Part shown: positions 1 to 9,983 of the stretch, piece after piece | Layout: every line of letters begins with the position of its first letter | Numbering within the stretch: the first letter of the stretch is position 1 | Source of the DNA: Catonia carolina | Taxonomy: Eukaryota > Arthropoda > Insecta > Hemiptera > Achilidae | Reading direction: 5' to 3' | DNA: 64,000 bases | Assembly (NCBI GenBank): GCA_035578175.1 | Contig: JAQMRL010000004.1 | Coordinates: 36,134,401 to 36,198,400 of the forward strand | Position numbers and translations under genes: made by a program | Notes under the pieces: generated by a model | What the model was told of the DNA's origin: nothing | Database searches by the model: none | What the model saw: only the letters and a program-made list of their open reading frames with translations

Positions 1-714
1 GTTTTTCAAATTTTCTCTGGTAATGACCAATTAAATTTTTTTCTACTCATATTTAGAAAGCTATTACAAAAAAGAAATCGCATCTTGATATTAGTACTTA
101 CTCTCAATAAGTCGTAATTTTCCCAAAAAAGAGTTAATTTCTATCTGTAAAGTTTGTAGTTTCTGTTTATAGTAAACAGAACTAGTTCGGTAAGAGAACC
201 GCTATAATTAATTTAGATGTCAAAAAAGATCACCAAGAAAATTATTCATAAAATTAACAAAGAAAAAGTTCTTTTAGTTCAAGACAACGATTATCGATTT
301 ATTTTTCATACTTTTATCATAGTTCTAAAACGGTCTGTAGACTATGACAAGATCACATGTTTAATTCTTAAAACTAAAAAATGTAAGTAATAATAAAATT
401 GTAAATTTATTTTAAAATAAAAGCTAAATGATGTTTAAATTTTTTATGTAATTTTGTATTTAAAAAAATAATGTTTGGAATTTAAACTTAAAGTAAATAA
501 ATTGTTATTTTATTTTCAAAATATGTTTTAAGAACACTAAAGAACAATGATAAAATTCAGTGGTGCTTGAACGGGGAGGATAAATATTATTAAATAAAAG
601 TTTAAATATTCTGAGTAGTTTATTTTTTTATTTATTGGATGGAAGCAAATGCTACAGGTCACAATTCGGTTTATATTGTTGTTATTATTATTCTAAGCTG
701 AAATATTTTGTTTT
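1..714. other. AT-rich sequence without a gene
   Basis: I see no coding region, structured RNA or repeat that I can name here. The sequence is strongly AT-rich with many short A and T runs. Confidence 0.6.
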
Positions 715-965
715 AGATTTTCCTGAACATCCAAACCAATTAACCCGTGAGCTAGCTACAAAGAACTTCCTAACTGTGCGACGTCTAAAACAAAAATGAT
801 GTAGAGAGTTCTTGATATGAATAACGGGTAACACCCGTAGTTGTAAACAAAGAATTTACCACCGAGTACCTTTTCTAAAAGTAAAATTCCCCAAAATTTA
901 AATTAAATACCATGTACGGAAATTTTGCAGATCAATGTACAGTACCGTAATAAAAATTAAAGACA
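715..965 (+). pseudogene. J2 Jockey-type LINE, extreme 3' fragment
   Basis: This is the last part of a Jockey-like ORF2 and its 3' UTR. The reading frame gives EHPNQL and then RRLKQK, a stop (TGA where TGG is expected) and CREFLI. That is the decayed form of the RRLKRKW-x-RDLL end typical of Jockey proteins. The downstream 3' UTR (about 840-965) matches the 3' UTRs at 10020-10190 and 42880-42985, which defines the family called J2 here. The 5' part of the element is absent. It also serves as an unoccupied paralogue of the site where SINE B sits at 9594. Confidence 0.65.
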
Positions 966-1046
966 AAAACAGATTTTCACTAAGTTGTAAATAATTTTTG
1001 TGGGTAAGTAATTTAATTTATGCATTGCTACCAAAAAGAACTACTT

Positions 1047-1486
1047 TAGTACGTACAAGGAAAGAAGAACTCTGTGTTTGGAACAGCTTATCTCATCAAT
1101 TAAGAAACAAAAAATTTGAGGTACAGCTCGTATTAAAGCTTGGCTTTTTTTGTTATTTTGTTCGTATAAATTACAAAATACAGAAGTGTATTAGGCATTT
1201 TCTAGCGGTTTGAAAACAAAATATGTACCGGGTTTTTAGCGCATTTTTCACTTAGTCCATGTTTCAGAACATGTAGCACGATCAATTTTAAGAGGAAAAA
1301 TATGGCGTTTTAGAGGAGTGTTCCTGCATGTATTCTTATTAATGTCAGCTAAAATTCACCCTTTCAGTGCAAAGGGTAATTAGAGCGTGTTTTTAAAAAA
1401 ATTGTTAATTTCGTTCTCGATGGACGTAGCGAGTTAGAACCAACGCTGTATCCCTTTAATTAACAAGGGAATTAAATTACAATACA
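1047..1486 (+). repeat. Left arm of a large inverted repeat
   Basis: The reverse complement of this arm aligns along its whole length with 2238-2676, with scattered mismatches and small indels (roughly four fifths identical by eye). Matching landmarks include the segment around 1430-1470 and the one around 2254-2300, both reading outward through CGTTGGTTCTA. The spacer between arms is about 750 bp and contains an RTE fragment. The arms encode no protein that I recognise. It could be a foldback transposon or an inverted duplication of one element. Confidence 0.7.
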
Positions 1487-1640
1487 AATAATTATTTTAA
1501 ATTTAACGAATTTTTTAAAGAAAAGGTAGATTTTTAGAAGGATTTTATTAAAATTCTAAGTTCGCAGTGGACTGCGAGCGGTGAAGTGATGTCGCATTGT
1601 TCCTTTGTTTCGTGTCGAGCATAAACCAGATACTACGTAA

Positions 1641-2095
1641 CTTCTTCTTCTTCTTATTGCGCCATCTCCCTTCGAAGGTTGGCGATCCAATTGGCTGTAA
1701 TCACTCGAGATGTGACGGCTCTGAAGATCTCGGATGACGTTCTGCCCGAGCCATCGACGTAAGTCCCTGAGCCAAGAATTCTGTCTCCTCCCCACCGATC
1801 TGCTCCCCTGAATCTTCCCCTCAATGATCAGCCGAAGCATCTCATACCTACCGCCTCTCATCAGGTGTCCGATGTACGCCAATTTACGCTCCTTAACAGT
1901 TAATAGCAGCTCCTTGTTCTTCGCAATTCTGTTGAGGACTTCACAATTTGTCACTCTATGCATCCAGGAAATGCGTAGCATTCTCCTGTAGAGGTACATT
2001 TCGAATGCCTCTATACGTCTTTCCAATGAGGGATTGAGGGTCCAGCTCTCGCAACCATAGAGAACGATGGGAAACACGTAGCAGCGTACTTTTAA
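1641..2095 (-). pseudogene. RTE-like LINE, C-terminal fragment
   Basis: The minus-strand reading frame encodes the C-terminal region that follows the reverse transcriptase in RTE-like LINEs. It runs from CYVFPIVLYGCESWTL through RRIEAFEMYLYRRMLRISW and IGHLMRGGRYEMLRLI to GRRQNSWLRDLRRWLG. The 3' end is GGGAGATGGCGCAATAAG followed by AAG repeats, seen as TTC repeats at 1641-1655. The reverse transcriptase core is missing, so the copy is 5'-truncated, with a stop just upstream of the homology at about 2098. It lies in the spacer of the inverted repeat 1047-2676. I could not identify a target-site duplication. Confidence 0.8.
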
Positions 2096-2237
2096 TTAGT
2101 TGAAAACCAGAATGTACAGCATTTCTCTGCAGCATAACACAAACGGTAACAACTCGCTCTCATTTTTCATGCAAGTTTTTTTTTAATATATCCTATGCAA
2201 CTGAAAAAGAACCTTCACATTTACAACATTTATTTGC

Positions 2238-2676
2238 AGTGTAATTGTATTCCCTTGTTAATCAAAGGCATATAGCGTTGGTTCTATCTCGTTACGTCCA
2301 TCGGGAACGAAAGTAAATTTAAAAAAAAAAATGCTGTAATCCTTAACCCTTTACACTAAAAGGCAAATTTTTAGCCGAAATTAATTAGAAAACATGCAGG
2401 AACATTATTCTAAAACGTCATATTTTTCCTCTTAAAATTGATAAATCTATTAGCTACTTATTTATTTATTTAAGAAATTATAAAAAAATTGGCTCATATT
2501 TTGTTTTTAAGTCGCTAGAAAATACTTAATACACTTCCGTGTTTCGTAATTTATACGAATAAAATAACAACAAAATCAAGCTTTAAAACGAGCCTTACAA
2601 GAAATTTTTATGTTTCTTATTCGACGAGATACGCGATTGCAAACATAGGCTTCATCTTTCATTTTATGTACTATAA
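2238..2676 (-). repeat. Right arm of a large inverted repeat
   Basis: This is the inverted partner of 1047-1486. The best-matching core is around 2254-2310 against 1425-1470. Together the arms could fold into a hairpin with a stem of more than 400 bp. Confidence 0.7.
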
Positions 2677-3451
2677 TTGTTATGATGTAGCTTCATTGTT
2701 GGCGCATGAAGGATGTCATTAGATTTCTTGATTTCTTTGTACAACATTATTTGATTACTGAACAGTATTTTGTTTTCACATTTAACAAAGATTATTACTG
2801 TAGATTATCAGAAGAGTAAACCATGGCTGATATATCATATTGAATAATAAAATAAACCATAAGAATATTAAATATTCTTATGGTTTATTTTATTATTAGA
2901 AAGTATATAGAGAGTGGACTAAATTTTAGTCTACTCTCTTAAACCAGCAATTTTTATGTCACGTATAATAAGTGAATAAAAGTATTATCAGATATGTCAA
3001 AACCAAATCAGACAAACTGTGTCAATTATTATTATTATAACTGATATTTGCTTACTCATGGAATAACACAATGACAATATGTTGTCAGATTAGATATCTA
3101 ACTTAACAAGCTGTCAAATTATCGACATTACATTTAGATAATTTGAAATTGCTATAAAATTAACACTTCTCTGAAAATTAAACCTCATATTAAAATAATT
3201 TTTGTTTTAAATTTTGTTAATTAATTTTAATGGTTTAAAATATTATTTAATTATTTCATGTAATAATGTTCTGTTAATAATATTATAAGCCCACTTCCTC
3301 ATTATTTCATCATCCAAATGTTATTATTTTACCGAAGATTATATAAATAGGACATAGAAATATATATAACTTTCTGAGAAATATTTAATACCCATTACTT
3401 TTAGTAGATCTCTTTGTATTGAAAGATATAGAGCACTGAGATGTGCGTCTT
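2677..3451. other. AT-rich sequence, no gene
   Basis: Apart from the perfect palindrome at 2843-2897, I see nothing identifiable in this stretch. Confidence 0.55.
2843..2897. repeat. Perfect 27-bp palindrome
   Basis: Positions 2843-2869 and 2871-2897 are exact reverse complements separated by one base. The arms contain AAACCATAAGAATATT and its mirror. A sequence like this can extrude as a cruciform or fold as a hairpin. No element ends are evident around it, so its origin is unknown. Confidence 0.9.
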
Positions 3452-3672
3452 ATTGTTGTTGTTGTTGTTTAGGTCATCAGCCAAAAGGCTGGTTTGAACC
3501 TCTAGAGGTTTTACTAAGTAAAACGAGGAGTGAGGTGGTTTACCATTGCCTTCCTCACTGAGTGGAAATATATGCTTATCAGCATGCCGAGCCCTCTGAA
3601 AAGCACATATTTTCCACTCTGCAAATGACACCTTCACTTCATTCACCACAGGCACAGGGTCTTATCATTGTG
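3452..3672 (-). mobile_element. CAA-tailed SINE-like repeat, copy A (partial)
   Basis: This is one of six copies of the same dispersed repeat in the window. On the plus strand it starts with TTG repeats and then GTTTAGGTCATCAGCC. Read on the minus strand it ends in a CAA-repeat tail, the usual form of a SINE 3' end. This copy covers only the half next to the tail; homology with the longer copies is lost near 3672. Short open frames crossing it are not conserved as protein in the other copies. Confidence 0.75.
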
Positions 3673-3779
3673 AACTTTAAAGTCGTAGACATTCTTAACA
3701 GTTTATACTCGCCCCCCCCCATCGCATATGAAAATAATATTTTCATCCCTTATGTGTATAAATTGCAATCTGTTCAATT

Positions 3780-3978
3780 CAGACCATAAGCAACCCCATA
3801 ACTCAATGAGATATGGATGATGTAAATGAGGTGTAGTATCGTTCAGATTCAGGCCGAAAATTCCTGAGAGATTATGGTTAATTAAACCACAACCACCTAA
3901 GTACACTGGTAACCACTGTCTCGTATTCAAATCTATATGAACGTAATCTTTACTAGGACTTGAACCAGGAAACATCAA
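3780..3978 (-). mobile_element. tRNA-type SINE fragment (B-box end plus body)
   Basis: On the minus strand the sequence opens with GGTTCAAGTCC, a good match to a tRNA B box. A body follows that is shared with 25261-25450, including ACGAGACAGTGG-type and CCCCATAACTCAATGAG-type segments. The A-box half is missing, so this is a 5'-truncated SINE. The open frame in it has no recognisable protein and is not maintained in the second copy. Confidence 0.55.
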
Positions 3979-4305
3979 TAATGTATGATTACGTCACACA
4001 ATAAATAAACAAAGTAAACTATACCGTATAAAGAACTGAAAATTAAAACAGAAACATTTTACATCAGTAACGTATTGTATTTTATAAATAATACAGTATA
4101 ACTTAATACGATTTTCATGGGTACGACACAAATTAGCGTCTTAGGCGAAATATCGTCTTAGCCGAGAAGCAGCCAAGACAATGTTAAGAGAGTGTTTTTT
4201 AAAGAAATTATTATTGAAGGCAGAAAAGTTTTAATGCTTTAATATTCTGGGTTATGTGAGAAAATACTAATAACTGTGATTACAGGTAGGTTATGTACAG
4301 ATAAA

Positions 4306-4642
4306 TATAATGAACAGCCAAACAAAACAAAATTGTATATATTACTCACCTTAGAGTATTACATATTCGAGATATCTTTCGTCTCTCTCCGAGACATCAT
4401 CAGGAACACGGTCACACAAATCACATGAAACACATAATATAGTACATAAAACACATACGTTCAAAGACCACGTCAATCAATTCAATTCAGCCGAATAGTC
4501 ACGCGTGGCATGATGATGTGTCCGATTGATGTCTCAATCGTGTTCCTGATGATATCTCCGAGAGAGACGAAGATATCTTGAATGTAATACTCTGAGGTGA
4601 GTATTATATATATAATTTTTTTTTGTTTCGCTGTTCATTATA
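4306..4642. mobile_element. Foldback or MITE-like element, 337 bp
   Basis: The left arm (4306 to about 4413) and right arm (about 4539 to 4642) are near-complete inverted repeats of about 105 bp. The outer tips match exactly: TATAATGAACAG at 4306-4317 and its reverse complement at 4631-4642. The unique centre is about 125 bp and non-coding. The structure fits a foldback or miniature inverted-repeat element. I could not assign a superfamily or a clear target duplication. Confidence 0.7.
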
Positions 4643-5249
4643 CATTTAGTGTATGCAAACAATGGAAATAATGTTTAATAAATAATAAATAAATGTATAG
4701 ATATACTACATAAATAAACGTGAAGATATATACTTTTTTTGAACGTCACATTTAATTAAAAAAGCCTTGCAAACAATAACACCACTATTACATACGTACA
4801 TAAATACTGTAACTAATAACCAAATTCCTATTACTTATTTTTAAAATCATCAATTTTGAGCACGTATTAGGTGGGATTGAATGCGTATTAAGCGGAAACA
4901 TATCCACGTGTTTATTAATCAAGGGACTTCATGAAAACCTCGTTTTAAGCAGAAAATCGTTTTAGCCGTGAGCGTAGTAAACAGATACTACTGTACACTG
5001 TTGTTTTAATGTAGTCGTGTGCTGGTTTGAGTGAGGTAGTCTTACAAGCAGTACATGTAGAGGAATAACCATTAGAGTACTCATAACATAATTTTTCGGA
5101 AATCATAAAAGATGTGTTAACAAATCATGCCAGAGTTGTATTTACACGAATAAGTAAAAGCTGAATATAACGTGTGAACGAGTAACCTTGATAGTGTATC
5201 AAGGTAGAAAGGAGAATGATTGTTATAATATCATATAATATAATATTAT
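4643..5249. other. AT-rich sequence, no gene
   Basis: No coding region or repeat that I can name. Short GTTTTAGCCG-like segments near 4920-4980 echo 4130-4180, which hints at an old repeat. Confidence 0.5.
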
Positions 5250-5262
5250 AATGTTTACTGTA

Positions 5263-5812
5263 AACAAGAGAAATAAGAACGAGGATAGAGATAGCCAGAT
5301 CAACATTTGTAAGGATGAAGAAGTTATTTGCAAGTCGGGATATCAACATGGAACTTAAGATGAGGATGCTGCGTTGTTACGTTTTTTCCACGCTCTTGTA
5401 TGGGGTTGAAGCATGGACCCTCAAGAAGAACCACATCGACAAACTACAAGCATTCGAGATGTGGTGTTACCGTAGAATGTGGCGTATTCCCTGGACGGAT
5501 AAAGTTAGTAATGCCGAAGTGCTGATCCGGATGCAGAAGAAATGCGAAATCATTAACACCATAAAAAGAAGAAAGCTTCAATATCTGGGTCATATAATGA
5601 GAGGACAGAAATACAAGCTTCTTCAACTGATAGTCCAGGGAAAGATTAGTGGAGGGCGGAGCATCGGAAGACGCCGTGTGTCCTGGCTGAAGAACCTGAG
5701 GGATTGGTTTGACTGTGGCAGTGTTCAACTGTTCAGAGCTGCAGTCGACAAGGTCCGGATTGCTGTGATGATAGCAAACCTCCGATAGGAGATGCACTAT
5801 AAGAAGAAGAAG
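5263..5812 (+). pseudogene. RTE-like LINE, 550-bp 5'-truncated insertion
   Basis: The reading frame covers TRIEIARSTF, then LRCYVFSTLLYGVEAWTL, LQAFEMWCYRRMWRIPW, LGHIMRGQKYKLLQLI and SIGRRRVSWLKNLRDWF, and stops at 5788. This is the C-terminal module of an RTE-like ORF2 without endonuclease or reverse transcriptase. It ends in AAGAAGAAGAAG. A 13-bp target-site duplication, AATGTTTACTGTA, lies at 5250-5262 and 5813-5825, so the boundaries are exact. The frame has no internal stop, which suggests a fairly young insertion. It is dead on arrival because of the truncation. Confidence 0.9.
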
Positions 5813-5825
5813 AATGTTTACTGTA

Positions 5826-6670
5826 CAAATACTTCATCCGAAAGTGGCAACGCAAGAAAGTGGTTATACTTCGGTAATATAAATATTATTAAAGTGCAAG
5901 ATTTTATGTCGTTTCAATTGAAGTTAATCAATTCTTTTCTTGCGTAAGGTAGGCTATTCTCTTAGCTGTGTTCCGAAATATTACTATTCAGTCAACATTA
6001 ATCGAGATAATAGTTAATAATGTACACATGTTATAGCTATTATAATAACATATATTATTAATTAACAATTTAGTCTCACATAAATTATAAACTATTAATA
6101 ATTAACAACATAATAATAGTGATTATTAATTATCAACAATAGAGAATTTCTGTACAAGCTATGTAAACTATTACAAACATTTTTATTTGTAACAGTAACA
6201 CGCTTGAGTAATAGTAGTAATAAATTAATTTAATCAAAACTTTCTATGGTGAGAATTTGATTCGAGACGCAGCACCGTAAAATTTCACTGAAGTTGAAAT
6301 CGGCTATCAAAAGTTAATCACAAGAAAAACAAACTTGAAATGATTAAACCCTCAAGTTAAATTAAAGTCAAGCTGTGTTTGGTTACTATCTGAAATGACA
6401 TATGCGGTAACATATACAAGTTATTCCATTTAGAATTAAACTTTAGGTAATATACTACTGAAATTCAAATTTTAAAACAAAAATTTTGATTTTTTTACTT
6501 TTGTGACTCATACGTTCAGATTCATCAACCGAATATAATTGTTATTAATTTAATGAAATTATTACGAAAAACTTACAATTCATAATATTATAAAAACTTT
6601 ATGTTTCAATATTACTTTAAAAAAAATTGTTTTAGTTCTGATTACATTTGGTTTGGTAATTATATTTTTT
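5826..6670. other. AT-rich sequence, no gene
   Basis: I see no gene or nameable repeat. The segment 6010-6160 is rich in TTAATAATTAA-like motifs. Confidence 0.55.
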
Positions 6671-6682
6671 ATTCTGCAGCAT

Positions 6683-8081
6683 TTCCCCACATTCCCCGCA
6701 CGACACATTTCCCCACTCAGTGGAAGTATGCAGAAATAGTAATGATACAAAAACCGAACAAACCTTTTCACTTACCTTCCTCCTACCGACCAATAAGCCT
6801 TTTCTCAGTACCTTCAAAAATTTTCGAAAAACTCCTTTACAAGCGCATTTTTCCGCTGGTTCATGATATACTACCTCCACATCAATTCGGATTCCGCACT
6901 CAACACTCCACTACACAACAACTGCACAGAGTGACTGATTACATAGCTTCGCCTATGGAACAAAAGATGTATGTGTCCGCAGGTTTCCTGGATGTCGCTC
7001 AAGCTTTTGACAGAGTTTGGCATATAGGTCTCTTACACAAACTGAAAGAAATATTACCATTTACCTACTACCTTATCATAAATTTCTTCCTGTCTGACAG
7101 ATTCGTTAGAATTCGTTTAGGATCGTCCTACTCAAATTTCTTTCTTGTCTTAGCCGGCGTGCCTCAGGGCTCAATTTTAGCCCCACTTCTCTATTCTGTA
7201 TATATTTCAGACCTACCGACCCTACCCCAGACCCTCACTGCTACCTACGCTGACGACACAGCGATATTAGTCCGAGACCAAAACTCTACACGCGTTTCAC
7301 TAACACTCCAACACCATCTCAATCTTATACACGAATGGTGTATAACATGGAAAATAAAACTTAATACGACAAAATCCCTTCACGTAACTTTCACACTCCG
7401 TCATGGTGATTGCCCACCAGTATACATAGACAATGAACCTCTCACAAAAACAGATACGGTCAAGTATCTCGGTCTGACTTTTGATAAACGACTAACTTGG
7501 AGCACACATATCAAACGGAAACGTTTATTACTGAATTCCCGACTTAAACTTCTATATTCCCTACTTCACAAACGATCAAAATTACCAATGGCACAAAAAT
7601 TACGCATATATTGTTCTCTTTTGAAACCTATGTGGACCTACGGATCCCAAATTTACGGCTCAACCAAACCCTCTAACATGCAACGAATTCAAGCATTCCA
7701 GTCAAAAACATTACGCCTTATAGCAAAAGCACCTCTTTACGTTAGCAACAAAACCTTACATACAGATTTGAAAACACCACTTGTACAAAATTCCATTGAA
7801 TACCTATACAAACGCTTTCACGACAAGTCACACGAACACGAGAACCCCCTGGTGCGTTCACTTTCCTCCGTCCATTTACCTGATAATCCCCCTAGACGCC
7901 TTAAAAGACGCTGGAGTAGAGACCTGCTAATTTGATATACAAATTTCATTCTTGGGGAGGCACCAATGGGGGCCCTACCCCTCTCATGCCTATCATGTCA
8001 TTTAAATTATTATCATAATCATCACATTTGCTTGTTGTAACATTTTACAGTTGTAAATAAAGAATTAAAGAGAAAAAAAAA
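6683..8081 (+). mobile_element. J1 Jockey-type LINE, 5'-truncated copy 1
   Basis: The boundaries are set by a 12-bp target-site duplication, ATTCTGCAGCAT, at 6671-6682 and 8082-8093. The insertion holds the reverse transcriptase end of ORF2, a 3' UTR (7936-8070) and an A-rich tail after AATTAAAGAG. It shares nearly all its sequence with 56623-58060 and 41244-41798. Its last 40 bases closely resemble the 3' end of the complete element at 44311-48732. Confidence 0.92.
6685..7935 (+). CDS. J1 ORF2 fragment: Jockey reverse transcriptase
   Basis: This is the C-terminal part of a LINE ORF2 that copies element RNA into DNA at the insertion site. Visible reverse transcriptase motifs in order are SYRPISLFSVPSKIFEKLLY, HQFGFRTQHST, GFLDVAQAFDRVW (first catalytic Asp), GVPQGSILAPLLY, TYADDTAIL (catalytic pair, Tyr codon at 7246), WKIKLNTTKS and VKYLGLTFDKRLTW. 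The usual C-terminal block RPxWTYG, IQAFQSKTLRLIAKAPLYV and RRLKRRWSRDLLI follows. The frame is fully open, but the endonuclease and the start of the domain are lost. The in-frame ATG at 6601 lies outside the element in host DNA, so it is not the real start. By my count it differs from the 56766-58058 protein at about 21 of 412 positions. Confidence 0.9.
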   Translation, partial: PHIPRTTHFPTQWKYAEIVMIQKPNKPFHLPSSYRPISLFSVPSKIFEKLLYKRIFPLVHDILPPHQFGFRTQHSTTQQLHRVTDYIASPMEQKMYVSAGFLDVAQAFDRVWHIGLLHKLKEILPFTYYLIINFFLSDRFVRIRLGSSYSNFFLVLAGVPQGSILAPLLYSVYISDLPTLPQTLTATYADDTAILVRDQNSTRVSLTLQHHLNLIHEWCITWKIKLNTTKSLHVTFTLRHGDCPPVYIDNEPLTKTDTVKYLGLTFDKRLTWSTHIKRKRLLLNSRLKLLYSLLHKRSKLPMAQKLRIYCSLLKPMWTYGSQIYGSTKPSNMQRIQAFQSKTLRLIAKAPLYVSNKTLHTDLKTPLVQNSIEYLYKRFHDKSHEHENPLVRSLSSVHLPDNPPRRLKRRWSRDLLI

Positions 8082-8514
8082 ATTCTGCAGCATAAATTAA
8101 AATTGAAATTTATTTTCCCATACAAAGTTACAATAATTATTTTACAAATAATGATACAGAATAAAAATATATATAAAAGAAAAGAAACAAAAGAGAGAGA
8201 AAAAATAATATATATGTAACAAAATTCTTATCCCCTCTTCGCCCCTTCTTTTCCCTTACGTTACACAAATTATTGAAAATCATGCCTGCAAAGGATAAAC
8301 CACCTGTGCGCAGGCATAAGTTGCGGAAATAGAATTTTTATATAAATATTATTCAAATTTATCCGTCGAATAAAATTGAACCTCTGTGTCAAAATTTTAA
8401 TTTACAAACATTTTTTGAGACCAATCTGGTCTTATGGTGTCCAGCTGTTTTATGAGGTGTGGCTATTAAATAACGAGACTGACGTAAAAACTTTTATTTT
8501 TATTTTATACATAA

Positions 8515-9089
8515 TTACTTATTGTCACCTTCTCTATCCCTACAACGCTCCATGCGAATTTGTTGGAAACAGTGCTGCAAATCATCTTCTGTCAGCTCCT
8601 TCAGGGCACGTGCCGCTTTCTCTTTTACAGCTTCCACAGACTCAAATTTTGTCCCTTTTAATGCAGATTTCACATTAGGGAACAGATAGAAGTCACATGG
8701 TGCAAGATCTGGTGAATAAGGTGGATGTTCTAACACTAAGATGCTGTATTTGGCTAGGAACCTCTTGACAGATAACGCGAAATGAGCTGGCGCATTGTCT
8801 TGGTGGAGAACCCATGATTTGTCCTTTCACATTACGGGGCGTTCTTTCCTCATTCTTTAACGTAGTTTAGAAATTACCTCAAGGTAATAATATTGATTAA
8901 TTATTTGACCTTCAGGAACCTAGTGAAGGTACACAATCCCATGGATACCAAAAAATCAATCATTTTTGCTTTGAATTTTGACTTGCTCATTCGAGCTTTT
9001 TTGGCTCTCTGTAAAGTTCGGCTCTTTTAGTGCATGGATTGGGGCTTCGTTTCCGGATCATATGTAAAAAACCACGTTTCTTCACATGT
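8515..9089 (-). pseudogene. Mariner transposase, catalytic half
   Basis: Mariner transposase cuts and joins DNA at TA sites using a D,D34D triad. On the minus strand I read CEETWFFTYDPETKPQSMH with Glu where the first catalytic Asp is usual. Further on comes WVLHQDNAPAHFALSVKRFL with the second Asp. EHPPYSPDLAPCDFYLFP carries the third Asp exactly 34 residues later, then SALKGTKFESVEAVKEKAAR. At least two frame changes and several stops occur between the first and second motifs. The N-terminal helix-turn-helix region is missing. The frame ends in GDNK at the 3' boundary. Confidence 0.85.
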
Positions 9090-9091
9090 TA

Positions 9092-9294
9092 TTATCTTCT
9101 ACCTGTTCCCTGAGGTGAAGTCTGCATTAAAAGGGACAAGATTTGAGTCTGTGGAAGCTGTAAAAGAGAAAACGACACGTGTCCTGAAGGAGCTGGCAGA
9201 AGATGACTTCCAGCACTGTTTCCAACAATGGAAAGTTCGCATGGAGCGTTGTAGTGATAGAGAAGGAGTGTATATTGAAGGTGACAATAAGTGA
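9092..9294 (+). pseudogene. Inverted duplicate of mariner transposase C-terminus
   Basis: The plus-strand frame reads FYLFPEVKSALKGTRF, then VEAVKEKTTRVLKELAEDDF, CFQQWKVRMERC and ends EGDNK. It is the same C-terminal segment as at 8515-8700 on the other strand, but diverged (for example PEV against PNV and TTRVLKELAEDD against AARALKELTEDD). The differences suggest two mariner copies were joined, or an old duplication. Confidence 0.85.
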
Positions 9295-9593
9295 TAATAT
9301 ATAAAATTAAAATTAAATTTTTTACAACGGTAGTCTCGTTGTTTAATAGCCGCACCTCGTAGAACAGCGGCAGGGAGTAGCTTACAGTTGATCCTCGTTT
9401 TTCAGTAAAAATTCCTAAAACTTGCTTTTGAAATTTCTTTTTATGTAAGCAATAAAACCGTCCACGACGATTTCAAAGTTCCAACAATCATCGAACTAAC
9501 CGCCTTCTTCTATAATAAATTTCGCGAACGAATAGATGAACATCCTAACCAACTAGCCCAATACCTATATGGAACTTCCTAACTGTACGACGT

Positions 9594-9983
9594 GTTGTTG
9601 TTGTTTGGGTCATCAGCCGAAAGGCTGGTTTGAACCTCTAAAGGCTTTACTATGTAAAACGAGGAGTGAGATGGTTTACCATTATCCTTCCTCACTGAGT
9701 GAAAAATTATATTTATCAGCATGCGGGGTTCTCTGAAAACTATTTACCTTCCACCCTGCACAAATGACACCATTCACGAGACAGTCTAGCCACTTAATGA
9801 TGAAATTCATTACTGTCAGAGAAGATAACTCTGACTAGTGTATTTTACACCTCTACTTGTTCTGTTCTTAAATGCACCAGTCATGTAATTGGCTGACCAT
9901 GTGACAAGAAACAGAACCATTTGTGATAGCCCTAAAACTAGCAGATCGAGTGCCAATAAGTTAACACTCCACTCTATGGGCAT
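9594..9983 (-). mobile_element. CAA-tailed SINE-like repeat, copy B
   Basis: This full-length copy runs from the TTG repeat and GTTTGGGTCATCAGCC through TCCTCACTGAG to CACTCCACTCTATGGGC on the plus strand. Imperfect 10-bp duplications flank it: TGTACGACGT at 9584-9593 and TGTGTGACGT at 9984-9993. The related unoccupied sequence near 778 has only one such site (TGTGCGACGT), which fixes the insertion boundaries. Confidence 0.85.

Larger units (their letters stand above)
8453..9359. mobile_element. Mariner-type DNA transposon with duplicated 3' end
   Basis: Terminal inverted repeats of 28 bp lie at 8453-8480 and 9332-9359, beginning YGAGGTGYGGCTATTAAA. TA dinucleotides at 8451-8452 and 9360-9361 flank them, as expected for mariner insertion. 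Inside, the left part encodes the transposase catalytic half on the minus strand. The right part is an inverted second copy of the transposase C-terminus plus the 3' UTR. The 5' end with the DNA-binding domain is absent, so both ends derive from the 3' end. It is non-autonomous. Confidence 0.88.

Noticed and set aside
3401..3789. Open frames on both strands near 3401-3789
   Set aside because: They cross a SINE copy and are not preserved in the other five copies, except as fragments.
6601..6684. ATG at 6601 as the start of the J1 reverse transcriptase
   Set aside because: It lies upstream of the target-site duplication at 6671-6682, so these codons are host flank fused by chance.
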